Assembly: GCA_022865215.1 (NCBI GenBank)
Contig: JALIDP010000005.1
Span: 1-36,624 of the forward strand
Reading direction: 5' to 3'
From: Candidatus Nanohalarchaeota archaeon QJJ-7
Lineage (GTDB): Archaea; Nanohalarchaeota; Nanosalinia; Nanosalinales; Nanohalalkaliarchaeaceae
DNA length: 36,624 nucleotides
The notes beneath the pieces were generated by a model. The model ran no database searches. It saw only the letters and a program-made list of their open reading frames with translations, and was not told the DNA's origin. Both the position numbers and the translations under genes were made by a program. Positions 1 through 9,127 of this stretch are shown here, piece after piece (positions within the stretch are counted from its first letter, which is position 1; each line of letters begins with the position of its first letter).

Positions 1-2624
1 TCAGCCAGTTCCTGGTGATCGCGCCCGTCCAGCTCCGCTTCAACCTTGGGGATGTCATCTCCCAGCTCGGGCCCTGCTTCCTCGTAGTCCAGCTTCACCT
101 CGTATTCGAGCTCCACTTCCTCGAACTCCACACTCTTCGCGTTCAACCTCTCCTCCATAAGCTCTTCCAGCCTCTCCACAGCTTTCTCGACACCCTCTCC
201 ACCTCCCACAGTAACCTTCTTCACAGGATGTCTCAAGTTGATACCTTCCCTCTGCCGCAGACGGGAGACCGCTTCCTCGGCCTCCTGGAACACCTCCATG
301 GAATCTTCAAGCCCCTTGTCTACTCTCGCCCCGTCCACCTCAGGGTAATCTTCCAGGTGGATGGAGTTCTCTCCCTCCCACCTGTATTCCGCCATGTAGG
401 GGGTGAAGGGCGCAAGGACCTTCATCAACTGGCCAGTCACCTCTCTCAGAGTCCACTCTGCAGCCTTCCTGTCTTCACCGCCGTAACCTGGGCGGAGACG
501 GTCCCTTATCATCTTGATGTAGGTCCTGGAGAGATCATTTGCCGCAAAGTCCTCTATCTCTCTCACAGCCCTGTAAGCCGTGAAATCGGGCTCGCTCGAA
601 TATTTCTTGACCGCCTGTACCATAGAGTTGAGCCTTGACAGGATCCACCGGTCCTCGAGCTCCAGATGTTCAGGTTCTTCACGCTCAGAGGTGTAAGTAT
701 CACGGTAATTGAACGTGTTCCAGAGGATGTTCATGAAGTCGAAGGACTCCTCCACCTCGTCCCACTCCCAGCTCCAGTCCTCGCTCACATCCTTTGTAAG
801 TATGTAATACCGCAACAGGTCTCGGCCATATCTCTCTATCACTTCTTCCGGCCTTACAATGATCCCCTTCGATTTGGACATCTCCTGGCCTTCCAGCTTC
901 ACCTTCCCATGGTAGACCACGTTCTCGAAAGGACGGGTATCGTGGGTCATCAGAGAGGTTATGAACTGGCTGTTCCACCATCCTCTTATCTGGTCGAAAC
1001 CTTCCTCTTCCAGGTCCACAGGACCTTCTTCTTCAAATGTAAATTCCACGTCCGGGTGTTTCAACGAAGCCCAGGGGGCAACACCTGAATCGAACCAGAC
1101 GTCCAGGACGTCAGGTATCCTCTCCATCGAACCTCCACACTCGCTACACTCCAGTTCCACCCGGTCTATGTAGGGCCTGTGAAGGTCGTCAGGAACCTCC
1201 GGAAGTTCACTCCTGGATCCGACAACCTGCGTGTTATCGCACTCATTGCACTCCCAGATCGGTAACGGGATCCCCCAGTAACGCTGCCTCGATACCGGCC
1301 AGTCCCCTAACTGTTCCAGCCACTCCTCGAACTTCTTTCCAGACCATTCAGGCACCCAGTTGACCTTATCGTTCTCCTCGAGAAGCCGGTCCCGGAACTG
1401 TGTCGCACCGAAGAACCACTGAGGTACCGCCATCTGTAACAGCGGTGTATCACACCGCCAGCACTTCGGGTATTCGTGGTTAACCTCCCCGCTGTGAACC
1501 AGCGCGTTGTGCTCTCTCAGGTCCTCCATTATAGTCTCGTCAGCCTCCTTGACATCCATACCCTCGTATTCACCCGCTTCTCCTGTGAACTCGCCCTTGA
1601 GGTTCACCGGGTTGATAAGCGGGAGGTCTTCTTCCTTCCCCATCTCATAGTCTTCTTCCCCGTGACCGGGTGCGGTATGTACCAGGCCTGTACCCGATTC
1701 CAGGTCCACGTACTTCTCCGAAAGAACCACACGACCGGTCATATCGGCCTGTACCGGAACTTTATCTCTCATCGGATGGGTGTATTCCGTACCTTCCAGA
1801 TTCTCGCCCTCCACAGTTTCAATCACTTCGTAATCCTCCACACCGAACTCTTCCATCAGCCCTTCGACCAGTTCACTGGCTATCCAGACCTTCCTGTCAT
1901 CGAAATCGACTAGCGAGTATTCGAAATCAGGGTGGACCATGACCCCTGTGTTAGCGGGCAGGGTCCACGGAGTAGTGGTCCAGATAAGCAGCTCCTCGTC
2001 CCTGCCATGGACGGGTAAAGCCACGTATACTTCCGGATCTGTGATGTCTGTATACTCTATCTCGTTGTACGCGACCGCGGTCTCACATCTCGGGCAGACG
2101 TGCACCGAATACTTGTCCTGGTAGAGGAAGCCCTTTTCATACGCCTCCTTGAACGTCTCCCAGGCTCCTTCGATGTAGTAGTTATGGAGAGTCAGGTAAG
2201 GGTTCTCCCAGTCCATCCAGACCCCCATCTCCTTGAAATCCTGGTTCATGTCCTCGATGTATTCCGTCGCGAAGTCTCGACACTCGTCTATAAAGTTGGC
2301 GACCCCGAAGTCCTCGATATCCTGCTTCTTCTCGAAACCCTCCTGCTCCTCGACCTTGTTCTCTATCGGGAGGCCATGCGTGTCGTATCCTGGCTGTGCA
2401 TGCACGTAGTAGCCGTTCATCCTGTGGAACCGGATAAAGTAGTCCTTCACGATCTTCCCCATCGCGGTCCCCATGTGCATCGAACCGGTCGGGTACGGAG
2501 GACCGTCGAGAAAGTAGAAGATTTCGCTCCCTTTGTTCTTCTCCAACGCCTTTCTACGGGTATCATCTTCCTCCCATTCCTTCTTCACCTTATCCTCTAT
2601 TTCTTCAGGATCGTAGTTGGCCAT
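1..2624 (-). CDS. ileS: Isoleucyl-tRNA synthetase (partial; C-terminus beyond window)
   Basis: Hand translation of the minus strand from ATG at 2624: MANYDPEEIEDKVKKEWEEDD...FLDGPPYPTGSMHMGTAMGKIVKDYFIRFHRMNGYYVHAQPGYDTHGLPIENKVE (HIGH-type motif) and ...GQEMSKSKGIIVRPEEVIERYG (KMSKS-type motif). The frame is open to the window edge, so it is absent from the ORF track. Confidence 0.93.
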   Translation of the reverse strand, partial: MANYDPEEIEDKVKKEWEEDDTRRKALEKNKGSEIFYFLDGPPYPTGSMHMGTAMGKIVKDYFIRFHRMNGYYVHAQPGYDTHGLPIENKVEEQEGFEKKQDIEDFGVANFIDECRDFATEYIEDMNQDFKEMGVWMDWENPYLTLHNYYIEGAWETFKEAYEKGFLYQDKYSVHVCPRCETAVAYNEIEYTDITDPEVYVALPVHGRDEELLIWTTTPWTLPANTGVMVHPDFEYSLVDFDDRKVWIASELVEGLMEEFGVEDYEVIETVEGENLEGTEYTHPMRDKVPVQADMTGRVVLSEKYVDLESGTGLVHTAPGHGEEDYEMGKEEDLPLINPVNLKGEFTGEAGEYEGMDVKEADETIMEDLREHNALVHSGEVNHEYPKCWRCDTPLLQMAVPQWFFGATQFRDRLLEENDKVNWVPEWSGKKFEEWLEQLGDWPVSRQRYWGIPLPIWECNECDNTQVVGSRSELPEVPDDLHRPYIDRVELECSECGGSMERIPDVLDVWFDSGVAPWASLKHPDVEFTFEEEGPVDLEEEGFDQIRGWWNSQFITSLMTHDTRPFENVVYHGKVKLEGQEMSKSKGIIVRPEEVIERYGRDLLRYYILTKDVSEDWSWEWDEVEESFDFMNILWNTFNYRDTYTSEREEPEHLELEDRWILSRLNSMVQAVKKYSSEPDFTAYRAVREIEDFAANDLSRTYIKMIRDRLRPGYGGEDRKAAEWTLREVTGQLMKVLAPFTPYMAEYRWEGENSIHLEDYPEVDGARVDKGLEDSMEVFQEAEEAVSRLRQREGINLRHPVKKVTVGGGEGVEKAVERLEELMEERLNAKSVEFEEVELEYEVKLDYEEAGPELGDDIPKVEAELDGRDHQELA

Positions 2625-2679
2625 GGACGTAAGGATGCTGAGGAACATTAAAAAATTACCGTGAGGAGGGTAAGAGAGT

Positions 2680-3126
2680 ATGAGCCACGAGCTGGAAATC
2701 TTCTGCGAGCAGAACGGGATCGAGGCCGAGTTCCGAGAGGCCCCCGGGGCAGAAACAGCAGAAGGAGCTGCGGAAGCTCTCAACACTACTCCCGAACACA
2801 TAATCAAGAGCCTCGTCTTCTTCGCGGACGGTGAACCCGTCCTTGTGATCGTCCGTGGAAGCGACCACGTCAGCGAGAGCAAGGTCTCTGAAGTCCTGAG
2901 AGCCGGTAAATGCAGGCTTGCGGAGCCAGAAGAGGTGGAGAAGGAGACCGGTTTCTCTGTCGGAGGGGTTCCTCCGGTAGGAGCGGGTCTGCCGAAGCTT
3001 GTGGATTCCAAAGTCCTGGAGATGGACAAGGTTTACGGCGGGGGAGGAAAATCGGACCGCATAATCGCTCTCGACCCGAGGTTCATAATCAGGGAAGACG
3101 ACCTGGTCGAGGACGTGACAGTGTAG
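2680..3126 (+). CDS. YbaK/EbsC-family aminoacyl-tRNA deacylase
   Basis: HIIKSLVFFADGEPVLVIVRGSDHVSESKV...FSVGGVPPVG matches the YbaK/ProX pattern. Confidence 0.85.
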   Translation: MSHELEIFCEQNGIEAEFREAPGAETAEGAAEALNTTPEHIIKSLVFFADGEPVLVIVRGSDHVSESKVSEVLRAGKCRLAEPEEVEKETGFSVGGVPPVGAGLPKLVDSKVLEMDKVYGGGGKSDRIIALDPRFIIREDDLVEDVTV

Positions 3127-3157
3127 CGATTTAAAACTCGCTCTCCTTAGATCTTTC

Positions 3158-4237
3158 ATGTACAGTGAAGCGATCTCCTACCTGGAATCTGTAGGGAAAG
3201 ACGAAGATGTTCTGATAGTCCACCACTGGGACATGGACGGAAGCGCCTCTGCGGCTATAATCTCCGAGGTACTCGAGGAGACGAGGGGGAGACCTGCGGA
3301 CACTATAGTCGTCCCTAAGGGAAGGAAACACAACGTGGGAAAGAGGGCGGAGAACGTGGTGGAGAACAAGGAGGTGGAGCGTCTGATCGTTCTCGATATG
3401 AACGTTCCTTCAGATCGTGTGGAGGAGCTCGCAGGACTCGGATCGGAGATCCTGATAATCGACCACCACAACTTCGACGAGGTTCCTGAAGATGCGGTTT
3501 TCGTTAATCCGCGACGGGAAGACGAGGAAGCATACGTGCCCGCGGCGAAGCTGTGCAACGACATCGCCTCCCGCTTCGATCTCGAACTGGACTGGATCGC
3601 AGGTCTCGGGGTTATACAGGACTTCGCGGTGGAAGGTCACGAGGAGTTGTTCGAGCAACTGAAGGAGGATTACCCGCGCTACTTCCCTGAAAATATAACC
3701 CAGGAGGAGATGGCGAAAAACTGCCGTTACGGCGAATATTCTTCGATCATGAACATCAAGCCGTACAACCAGACGGACAGGTGCGCGAGGCTGGCGCACG
3801 ACGCACTGTTGAAATCTGACGGGTTGAAAGAGCTGGAGATGCAGGACGAGTACGGGAAACTGGAGGAGTACTACAGGCAGATGCAGACGGAAGTGGAACG
3901 CGCCACGGAACGGTTCAACGAGGAGAAGCAGGTGTTCGAAGAGGAGAAGCTCGTTTTCTTCGAATTCGACTCCGACTTCCACATCAACTCTTCCATAGCT
4001 ACTTCCATCTCGCTGGACGACCACGACTGGATCTATCTAGTGGCGAACACGCACGGCGGCGAGGCGAACGTCTCCGCGAGGTGCCAGTCAGGGAGGGTGG
4101 ACCTCGGATCACTGCTTCAGGAGGCACTGCCAGAAGACACAAAGGGAGAAGCTGGAGGTCACAAAAGGGCGGCAGGCGCTTCTTTACCCGTCGAAAGGCT
4201 GGATGAGTTCCTGGACAATCTCAGGGGAAAACTCTAG
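3158..4237 (+). CDS. DHH/DHHA1 family phosphoesterase (archaeal RecJ-like)
   Basis: VHHWDMDGSASAAI, IIDHHNFDEV and C-terminal GGHKRAAGASL motifs. Confidence 0.88.
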   Translation: MYSEAISYLESVGKDEDVLIVHHWDMDGSASAAIISEVLEETRGRPADTIVVPKGRKHNVGKRAENVVENKEVERLIVLDMNVPSDRVEELAGLGSEILIIDHHNFDEVPEDAVFVNPRREDEEAYVPAAKLCNDIASRFDLELDWIAGLGVIQDFAVEGHEELFEQLKEDYPRYFPENITQEEMAKNCRYGEYSSIMNIKPYNQTDRCARLAHDALLKSDGLKELEMQDEYGKLEEYYRQMQTEVERATERFNEEKQVFEEEKLVFFEFDSDFHINSSIATSISLDDHDWIYLVANTHGGEANVSARCQSGRVDLGSLLQEALPEDTKGEAGGHKRAAGASLPVERLDEFLDNLRGKL

Positions 4238-4887
4238 TTCTTCTGCAACACCAGGAAGAGATGGTCCTCGTGGAACGGTTCCAGCTTCTTACCCGCCAGG
4301 ATCTCGAATTTGTCTTTCAACCGTTCTTTCGATTCTTCGAAGACTTCTACCGGTTCCTTCTCGCTCGAGACCGACTGGGCCTTGATAGCGAGGAAGACAT
4401 GACCGTCCTCCTTCAGGAACATCTCCGCGTTCCTCTCCAGGATGCGGACCTGGCCCTGCTGGGCCACGTCCTGGTAGATCACGTCGACCTTCGAGCACAG
4501 AGGCGCGTACTCTTCTGGCTTCCTCGCGTCCGCGAGTATCGGAGCAACGTTCTCCCGCTCCTCAACAGCTGAGAGTATCTTCCTTGCGATCTTTGGCGAG
4601 TATTCTACGGCGTATACCATTCCGGAGGAAACGATGTCTGAGAAGTGAGATACGGTAGTGCCTGTAGAAGCTCCCAGGTACAGGACCTCTGAGTCCCGAT
4701 CGACCGGAAACACGTGAAGGTCTTTCTTCATCGCAGCCGCTGCCTTGGAACGGTCGGGGTTCCAGGACCGGTACTCCGTTCCGACCTCCTGCACCGTCCG
4801 TTCTCCATAGACTGTCTCTCCTGGAACGAGGTTCTCGGTGTAAAACGTGTCTTTCTCCTGAAATATTCCGGGAAAGATATCATCCAT
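4234..4887 (-). CDS. flpA: Fibrillarin-like rRNA/tRNA 2'-O-methyltransferase
   Basis: YRSWNPDRSKAAAAM, VLYLGASTGTTVSHFSDIV, VDVIYQDVAQQGQ, FLAIKAQSV; adjacent to Nop5. Confidence 0.95.
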   Translation of the reverse strand: MDDIFPGIFQEKDTFYTENLVPGETVYGERTVQEVGTEYRSWNPDRSKAAAAMKKDLHVFPVDRDSEVLYLGASTGTTVSHFSDIVSSGMVYAVEYSPKIARKILSAVEERENVAPILADARKPEEYAPLCSKVDVIYQDVAQQGQVRILERNAEMFLKEDGHVFLAIKAQSVSSEKEPVEVFEESKERLKDKFEILAGKKLEPFHEDHLFLVLQKN

Positions 4888-5896
4888 CCTTTATCTCCTC
4901 GAACGTTTCTTTCACTTCGCCTCTCAGTTTGTCGCCCCTGTAGTCGTCCCCGTACTGGTCCAGCCTCGCCGCTATCGATGCCTTGTTCGCGAGGACCCGC
5001 GCCATCTTCCCCTGTTCCTCCTGAGAAACTTTCCGCACGTACTCGTGCATGAAAAGAACTCCATGCTTCGGAGCGTCTCCTTCTCCCCTGACGTGGCGGA
5101 ACATCGCCTTCTCCGCCCCGAGGACCTGTACGGTGGATGAAGGCATCTTCGCCAGTTTCTCGAGTGAACCCGCAAGCGAGATCACGCGGGCAGCTAGCAC
5201 AGGTCCGAGGACTGCGGAAAGGTTGGGAGCCACTTCTTCAGCCAGCTCCTGCACGTAGCTCTCCACTTCCTCTCTCAGCCTGTAACCCTCCTCCAGTTCT
5301 CCTGCCAACTTCTCCAGTATCTCAGCATCTCTCCCTGTTATATCCATACCAGTACTTCCTTCCGCAAGCGATCTGTAATCTTCTTTATCCCCTCTATCCG
5401 CATCCTCTGCCACAGTTCCCGCAAATTCCCCGTTGTCACTGATCTCTTCTTCAAGCTCCGGGAAGTGGAGCGAGTACCACGGACGGAGACGTTCGGAGAG
5501 CTCGTTGTTCCTCTCGTCCAGGTCCTCAAGAGCTCGGACAGCCTGGACTACCAACTGGTCCCGGTCTCCCGATTCTCTGATCCCCTGCTCGGTCAGTTCT
5601 CTCGCCACCTCTCTCTGAAGCTCGTGGATCTGTTCCTCATCAATACCTGAGATATCAGACATCCTCTCTGTACTCAATATGACTTCATCCGCCGCGCTGT
5701 ACTCTTCCTCCAGCGGCTGTTCCTCTTCAAGAACTTCAGGAAGCTCGGACTCCTCGAACTTCTCTGAATCCACCAGCTCTTCCCCGTCGAACACGTAGAT
5801 ACCTGTGACAGTCTTAGCCAGTTCCATACGTTCTGAATCTGGGTACGCAAGACTTAAAGTATAGAGGAGGAGTTCTCCCCCGTCACCTACGTTCAA
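4880..5896 (-). CDS. Nop5/Nop56/Nop58-family box C/D RNP core protein
   Basis: PNLSAVLGPVLAARVISLAGSLEKLAKMPSSTVQVLGAEKAMFRH...KHGVLFMHEYV is the NOSIC/Nop-domain signature. Confidence 0.94.
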   Translation of the reverse strand: MNVGDGGELLLYTLSLAYPDSERMELAKTVTGIYVFDGEELVDSEKFEESELPEVLEEEQPLEEEYSAADEVILSTERMSDISGIDEEQIHELQREVARELTEQGIRESGDRDQLVVQAVRALEDLDERNNELSERLRPWYSLHFPELEEEISDNGEFAGTVAEDADRGDKEDYRSLAEGSTGMDITGRDAEILEKLAGELEEGYRLREEVESYVQELAEEVAPNLSAVLGPVLAARVISLAGSLEKLAKMPSSTVQVLGAEKAMFRHVRGEGDAPKHGVLFMHEYVRKVSQEEQGKMARVLANKASIAARLDQYGDDYRGDKLRGEVKETFEEIKDG

Positions 5897-5948
5897 TCCT
5901 TCTCGGGCTCCTTTACCTGTTTTCGAAGGGTTTATAAGAACTTGTCCT

Positions 5949-5962
5949 CCGGTTTAAACCGG
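5949..5962. repeat. 14-bp perfect palindrome CCGGTTTAAACCGG immediately 5' of the S17e ATG
   Basis: Read directly; a TTTATAAG box lies at about 5931-5938. Confidence 0.85.
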
Positions 5963-5963
5963 T

Positions 5964-6155
5964 ATGGGACGCGTACGCCCGAGACACGTGAAGAGGCTCT
6001 CAAGGCAGCTAGTTGAAGAGCACGAGGACCGGTTCGAAGAGGACTTCGACCACAACAAGGAGGTCCTCAAGGATATGGAGCTGGTCGACAGCAAGAAGCT
6101 ACGGAACCGAGTTGCAGGATACATCATCAGCGTTCTTGAGAACAAGAAGTTCTAG
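5964..6155 (+). CDS. rps17e: 30S ribosomal protein S17e
   Basis: MGRVRPRHVKRLSRQLVEEHEDRFEEDFDHNKEVLKDMELVDSKKLRNRVAGYI. Confidence 0.93.
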   Translation: MGRVRPRHVKRLSRQLVEEHEDRFEEDFDHNKEVLKDMELVDSKKLRNRVAGYIISVLENKKF

Positions 6156-6604
6156 TCTCCGTTGAGGTCATCCCAGACCCGGTTCAGGTTCTCGATATCC
6201 CCCTCATCGAGACGCATTTTCTCCACAGTCTTCTCAAGCTCATCTAAATCCTCCCGCATCTGATCAAAATCGTACTCTATCCACTCATCTTCTTCAACAA
6301 CCTCCTCAAGCTCATGTTTCCCAAGTTCATATCCTATAGCGTTCCTTAGAGCTTGCGCTTTATGGACTTCTTCCTCCTCCGCCTTCGTGTAAAAGCCCTC
6401 GATTACACCGTCATTGGAGTCTCTGAAGGTCACTTTACCCTCGTGTTCGGAGAAATACCGGAGAGGGACCTTACCAAGGAAAGGTTCAAATTTGGAGGCA
6501 GCAGTCCTGATAGCCTCACCCCCACTCTCGTACTTGCTATCCACTAACTCCTCTATACCTCTACGATAGCTCTTAGGTAGCCTAATGGACTTCGTCTCGG
6601 CCAT
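6152..6604 (-). CDS. Ribbon-helix-helix-like DNA-binding N-terminus with acidic C-terminal region; uncharacterised
   Basis: N-terminus KSIRLPKSYRRGIEELVDSKYESGGEAIRTAASKF resembles RHH/CopG. The internal ATG at 6604 is preferred over 6613 because TTTATAAT lies about 27 nt upstream. Confidence 0.6.
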   Translation of the reverse strand: MAETKSIRLPKSYRRGIEELVDSKYESGGEAIRTAASKFEPFLGKVPLRYFSEHEGKVTFRDSNDGVIEGFYTKAEEEEVHKAQALRNAIGYELGKHELEEVVEEDEWIEYDFDQMREDLDELEKTVEKMRLDEGDIENLNRVWDDLNGD

Positions 6605-6702
6605 ATGTAACATTCAAAGAACAAATATTATAAACAAATAACTGGTTGTGCCGCGGTATAGATAATCTTAGGACATTAACAGATGAGGAAATCTGCCAGA
6701 AA

Positions 6703-7050
6703 TCAGCGGTGGATGTGAGCGTAGTCAGGAGTGGCGATCAGCCAGTCCTCATCGATCCCTGCAACGTCACCGTCAACGGAACGTACCGTCTTCTTGATCC
6801 TGTCGATCGCACGCTTCAGGTCGGTCATGTCCTTGTCCCTCAGGGGCTTGATCTTCACCCAGACGATATCCCCGTTACGGATCATGTCCTGGACAGGCTC
6901 CACGTCCCCGTACTCGTTAAGAGTATGGACACGGATCTTCACCTCCCCGGACTCTTCCTCAGTAATCTCGTCAAGTTCTACGTATTCGTCTTCATCAAAG
7001 CTTTCTACCTGGGCGCTACCTCTCGAACCAAAAAGTCTGTCTAGTGGCAC
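6703..7050 (-). CDS. sepF: Archaeal SepF-like cell division protein
   Basis: VQDMIRNGDIVWVKIKPLRDKDMTDLKRAIDRIKKTVRSVDGDVAGIDEDWLIATP follows the SepF core fold pattern (DUF552). Confidence 0.8.
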   Translation of the reverse strand: MPLDRLFGSRGSAQVESFDEDEYVELDEITEEESGEVKIRVHTLNEYGDVEPVQDMIRNGDIVWVKIKPLRDKDMTDLKRAIDRIKKTVRSVDGDVAGIDEDWLIATPDYAHIHR

Positions 7051-7119
7051 TGTCCTATTTCCTCCTTTAACACAGTCTAGCTTTAGAAGACTTAAATAGC
7101 TTGTCCTAACGCGACCGGC

Positions 7120-7383
7120 TCAGTCCTCGGTGTCCGCGCTCTCTAACGTGGAAGCGATATTCCAGATCTCGGTCCTCGTATGCTGTGCGATGTTAGGATC
7201 GTTGGAGACCTCATCGAGATAAGAAGCCGCGGTGTTGATACGGACAGAGAAATCTTCATCCTCGTCTCTAAGAGTATCGATACATCTGTCCAGAGCGTCC
7301 TTCACGTTGCTCGGGACTGAATCGTCCTCTTTCAGACTTTCCATCTGCTGTATTGCTCTTTCCAGTTTCGACATCGAAGACAC
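7120..7383 (-). CDS. UPF0147 family protein
   Basis: SVPSNVKDALDRCIDTLRDEDEDFSVRINTAASYLDEVSNDPNIAQHTRTEIWNI matches the conserved UPF0147 pattern. Confidence 0.82.
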   Translation of the reverse strand: MSSMSKLERAIQQMESLKEDDSVPSNVKDALDRCIDTLRDEDEDFSVRINTAASYLDEVSNDPNIAQHTRTEIWNIASTLESADTED

Positions 7384-7385
7384 CT

Positions 7386-7721
7386 TCAGCTTGCGAGAGA
7401 GCCATCTCCCGACATCTCACCTCGAAGCTCACTCTGAGATTCCTGCAACTTTTCCTTCAGCTGGTCCTCCTTCCTCTGGAGAGAATCTACCTTCATATCC
7501 AGATCCTCTTTCTTCTCTTCAAGTTCTTCCTCCAGCTCCTCTCGGTCTCTCCGGATAAGGAGTTCACCTACAGACCGGTAAAGCTCTTCTGTCTCCTCAT
7601 CCATCTCCTCCAGCGCCATCTCGACCTCCTCCTTCTGGGTCTTCAGGTTCTCTTTCTGCATCATTATAGTCTGTAACTGTTGCTGGATCTGCATCATTTC
7701 TTTCTGGTAGTCTTCTTCCAT
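7386..7721 (-). CDS. pfdB: Prefoldin subunit beta
   Basis: QQQLQTIMMQKENLKTQKEEVEMALEEM...ELYRSVGELLIRRDREELEEELEEKKE coiled-coil/beta/coiled-coil; superoperon context. Confidence 0.88.
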   Translation of the reverse strand: MEEDYQKEMMQIQQQLQTIMMQKENLKTQKEEVEMALEEMDEETEELYRSVGELLIRRDREELEEELEEKKEDLDMKVDSLQRKEDQLKEKLQESQSELRGEMSGDGSLAS

Positions 7722-7722
7722 T

Positions 7723-7947
7723 TTATTTCACCTTTTTCTCCATAAATTTGGTTGCGAGCCGGGTCAGCATCAACGCGGTGTTTGCCCCGCCTCTTAGCGA
7801 TCCGAGCTTCTCCGACTCCACGCTTATCTCGAGTTTCTCGCCGGCACTAGTATCGAAACCGACCTTATCCGAACTCCTGAGTGACGGGGAGACCGCTTTC
7901 CTCACGTTCCCAGGCTCTTCCACGTCCAGTTCGAGGTCGGCTCTCAT
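7723..7947 (-). CDS. Pcc1-like KEOPS subunit
   Basis: Small protein ending ...GSLRGGANTALMLTRLATKFMEKKVK; conserved position between rpoP and prefoldin beta. Confidence 0.62.
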   Translation of the reverse strand: MRADLELDVEEPGNVRKAVSPSLRSSDKVGFDTSAGEKLEISVESEKLGSLRGGANTALMLTRLATKFMEKKVK

Positions 7948-8081
7948 CTCGCCTTCACTGGATTGGATTCTTCAGACCTCTTCTTCAGCACTGCCCGACC
8001 TGAACAGTGGGGGCAGATTATCTTATCCCCTAGGGGGTCGATATCGACTTCGTTCTCACATTTCGTGCAAACGTAACTCAT
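7944..8081 (-). CDS. rpoP: DNA-directed RNA polymerase subunit P (Rpo12)
   Basis: Hand translation: MSYVCTKCENEVDIDPLGDKIICPHCSGRAVLKKRSEESNPVKAR, 45 aa with CxxC...CxxC. Too short for the ORF track. ATGA overlap with the L37Ae stop and overlap with the Pcc1 start. Confidence 0.9.
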   Translation of the reverse strand: MSYVCTKCENEVDIDPLGDKIICPHCSGRAVLKKRSEESNPVKAR

Positions 8082-8287
8082 GATTCCACCTCAAGTTCAT
8101 CCTTAGCCTCTTCAAGTTCTTCGACTTCTTCCTTCTTCGCTCTCTTTAACATCTGCTCGGCACCTGTATCCGGTTCATATGCGCCTCCTGCGATCTTGTT
8201 ACCGCATTTTCCACATTCCCATATACCCGAAGCTGTCCTCTCCAGCTTCCCTTTTCCACATTCCGGACATTTTTTTGTCTCCGGCAT
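8078..8287 (-). CDS. rpl37ae: 50S ribosomal protein L37Ae (short form)
   Basis: KKCPECGKGKLERTASGIWECGKCGNKIAGGAYEP matches the L37Ae zinc-ribbon core. The canonical N-terminal arm is absent. Confidence 0.88.
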   Translation of the reverse strand: MPETKKCPECGKGKLERTASGIWECGKCGNKIAGGAYEPDTGAEQMLKRAKKEEVEELEEAKDELEVES

Positions 8288-8317
8288 AGAAAATCACCTT
8301 ACACAGGCTTTTTAAAT

Positions 8318-9127
8318 TCACTCCTCGAGCGCTTCTCTCACCGTATCGCGCAGGAAACCTGACATTTCCTCGGTCATACTGACTATATCAATCGCATCAC
8401 TGTCAGAGATAGGCCGTTCCTTTCCTTTCTGGAGCGATACCAGGTTATCGTCGTCATTCAGAGTCACTGTCAACCGGGCTGATTCAACATCTTCTTCCTC
8501 GCCCGTAGTATCCAGCAAAATGTTGTCCCCTATCTTTCTCCCAGTCAATGTTACAGGGATTCCTTCCGCAGGGATTTCCTCTCCGTCCTTGTCTCTGTCT
8601 ATCTCATCCTCTTCCTCGTCATAGTAAGGGAACGTCCCGTCAAGCAGTGCCGTAATCGCCCCGAGGAAAGATGCATCGATAAGGTTCCCATCGAAGTCTA
8701 GTACATGGATATCCACGAACAGCAACCAGCATTTCTCTCCTTCCTCGATACCGAGATCTTCCAGGTCGATTATACCCGATTCACGTATACCCCGGTCCAC
8801 GACCCGTGCGAGTTCCACAGCTTCGATAGTCGGAGGACCTGACTCCCAGTCTTCCGAAGCCATCGGTCCAAGCTCCGCGTTAGTTATCAGCGTACCGGAT
8901 TCAGGCGAGTCATCGTACGGTTCATCTACTTTGGTAGAGATACCTACAATCAGTTTCGTATCCCCCATCTCAACGTAGGCAGATCCATCCGCCGTCTCCC
9001 GGATATAACCGGATTCTAATTTGATATCTCTGAAATCTTCCATGTCACGGTTATCCAACCGTTCCCCATCCTCAATCATCTCTTCTATATACTCCTGGTT
9101 GATCTCGAGCTGTGTCTCTCTTCTCAT
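8318..9127 (-). CDS. rrp42: Exosome complex RNase PH-like subunit Rrp42
   Basis: GSAYVEMGDTKLIVGISTKVDEPY...NAELGPMASEDWESGPP...WLLFVDIHVLDFDGNLIDASFLGAITAL. Confidence 0.94.
   Translation of the reverse strand: MRRETQLEINQEYIEEMIEDGERLDNRDMEDFRDIKLESGYIRETADGSAYVEMGDTKLIVGISTKVDEPYDDSPESGTLITNAELGPMASEDWESGPPTIEAVELARVVDRGIRESGIIDLEDLGIEEGEKCWLLFVDIHVLDFDGNLIDASFLGAITALLDGTFPYYDEEEDEIDRDKDGEEIPAEGIPVTLTGRKIGDNILLDTTGEEEDVESARLTVTLNDDDNLVSLQKGKERPISDSDAIDIVSMTEEMSGFLRDTVREALEE

Noticed and set aside
15-2651. Several plus-strand ORFs (e.g. 15-638, 666-1088, 1476-1913, 2100-2651)
   Set aside because: Antisense shadows of the partial ileS gene, which reads continuously on the minus strand with HIGH/KMSKS motifs.
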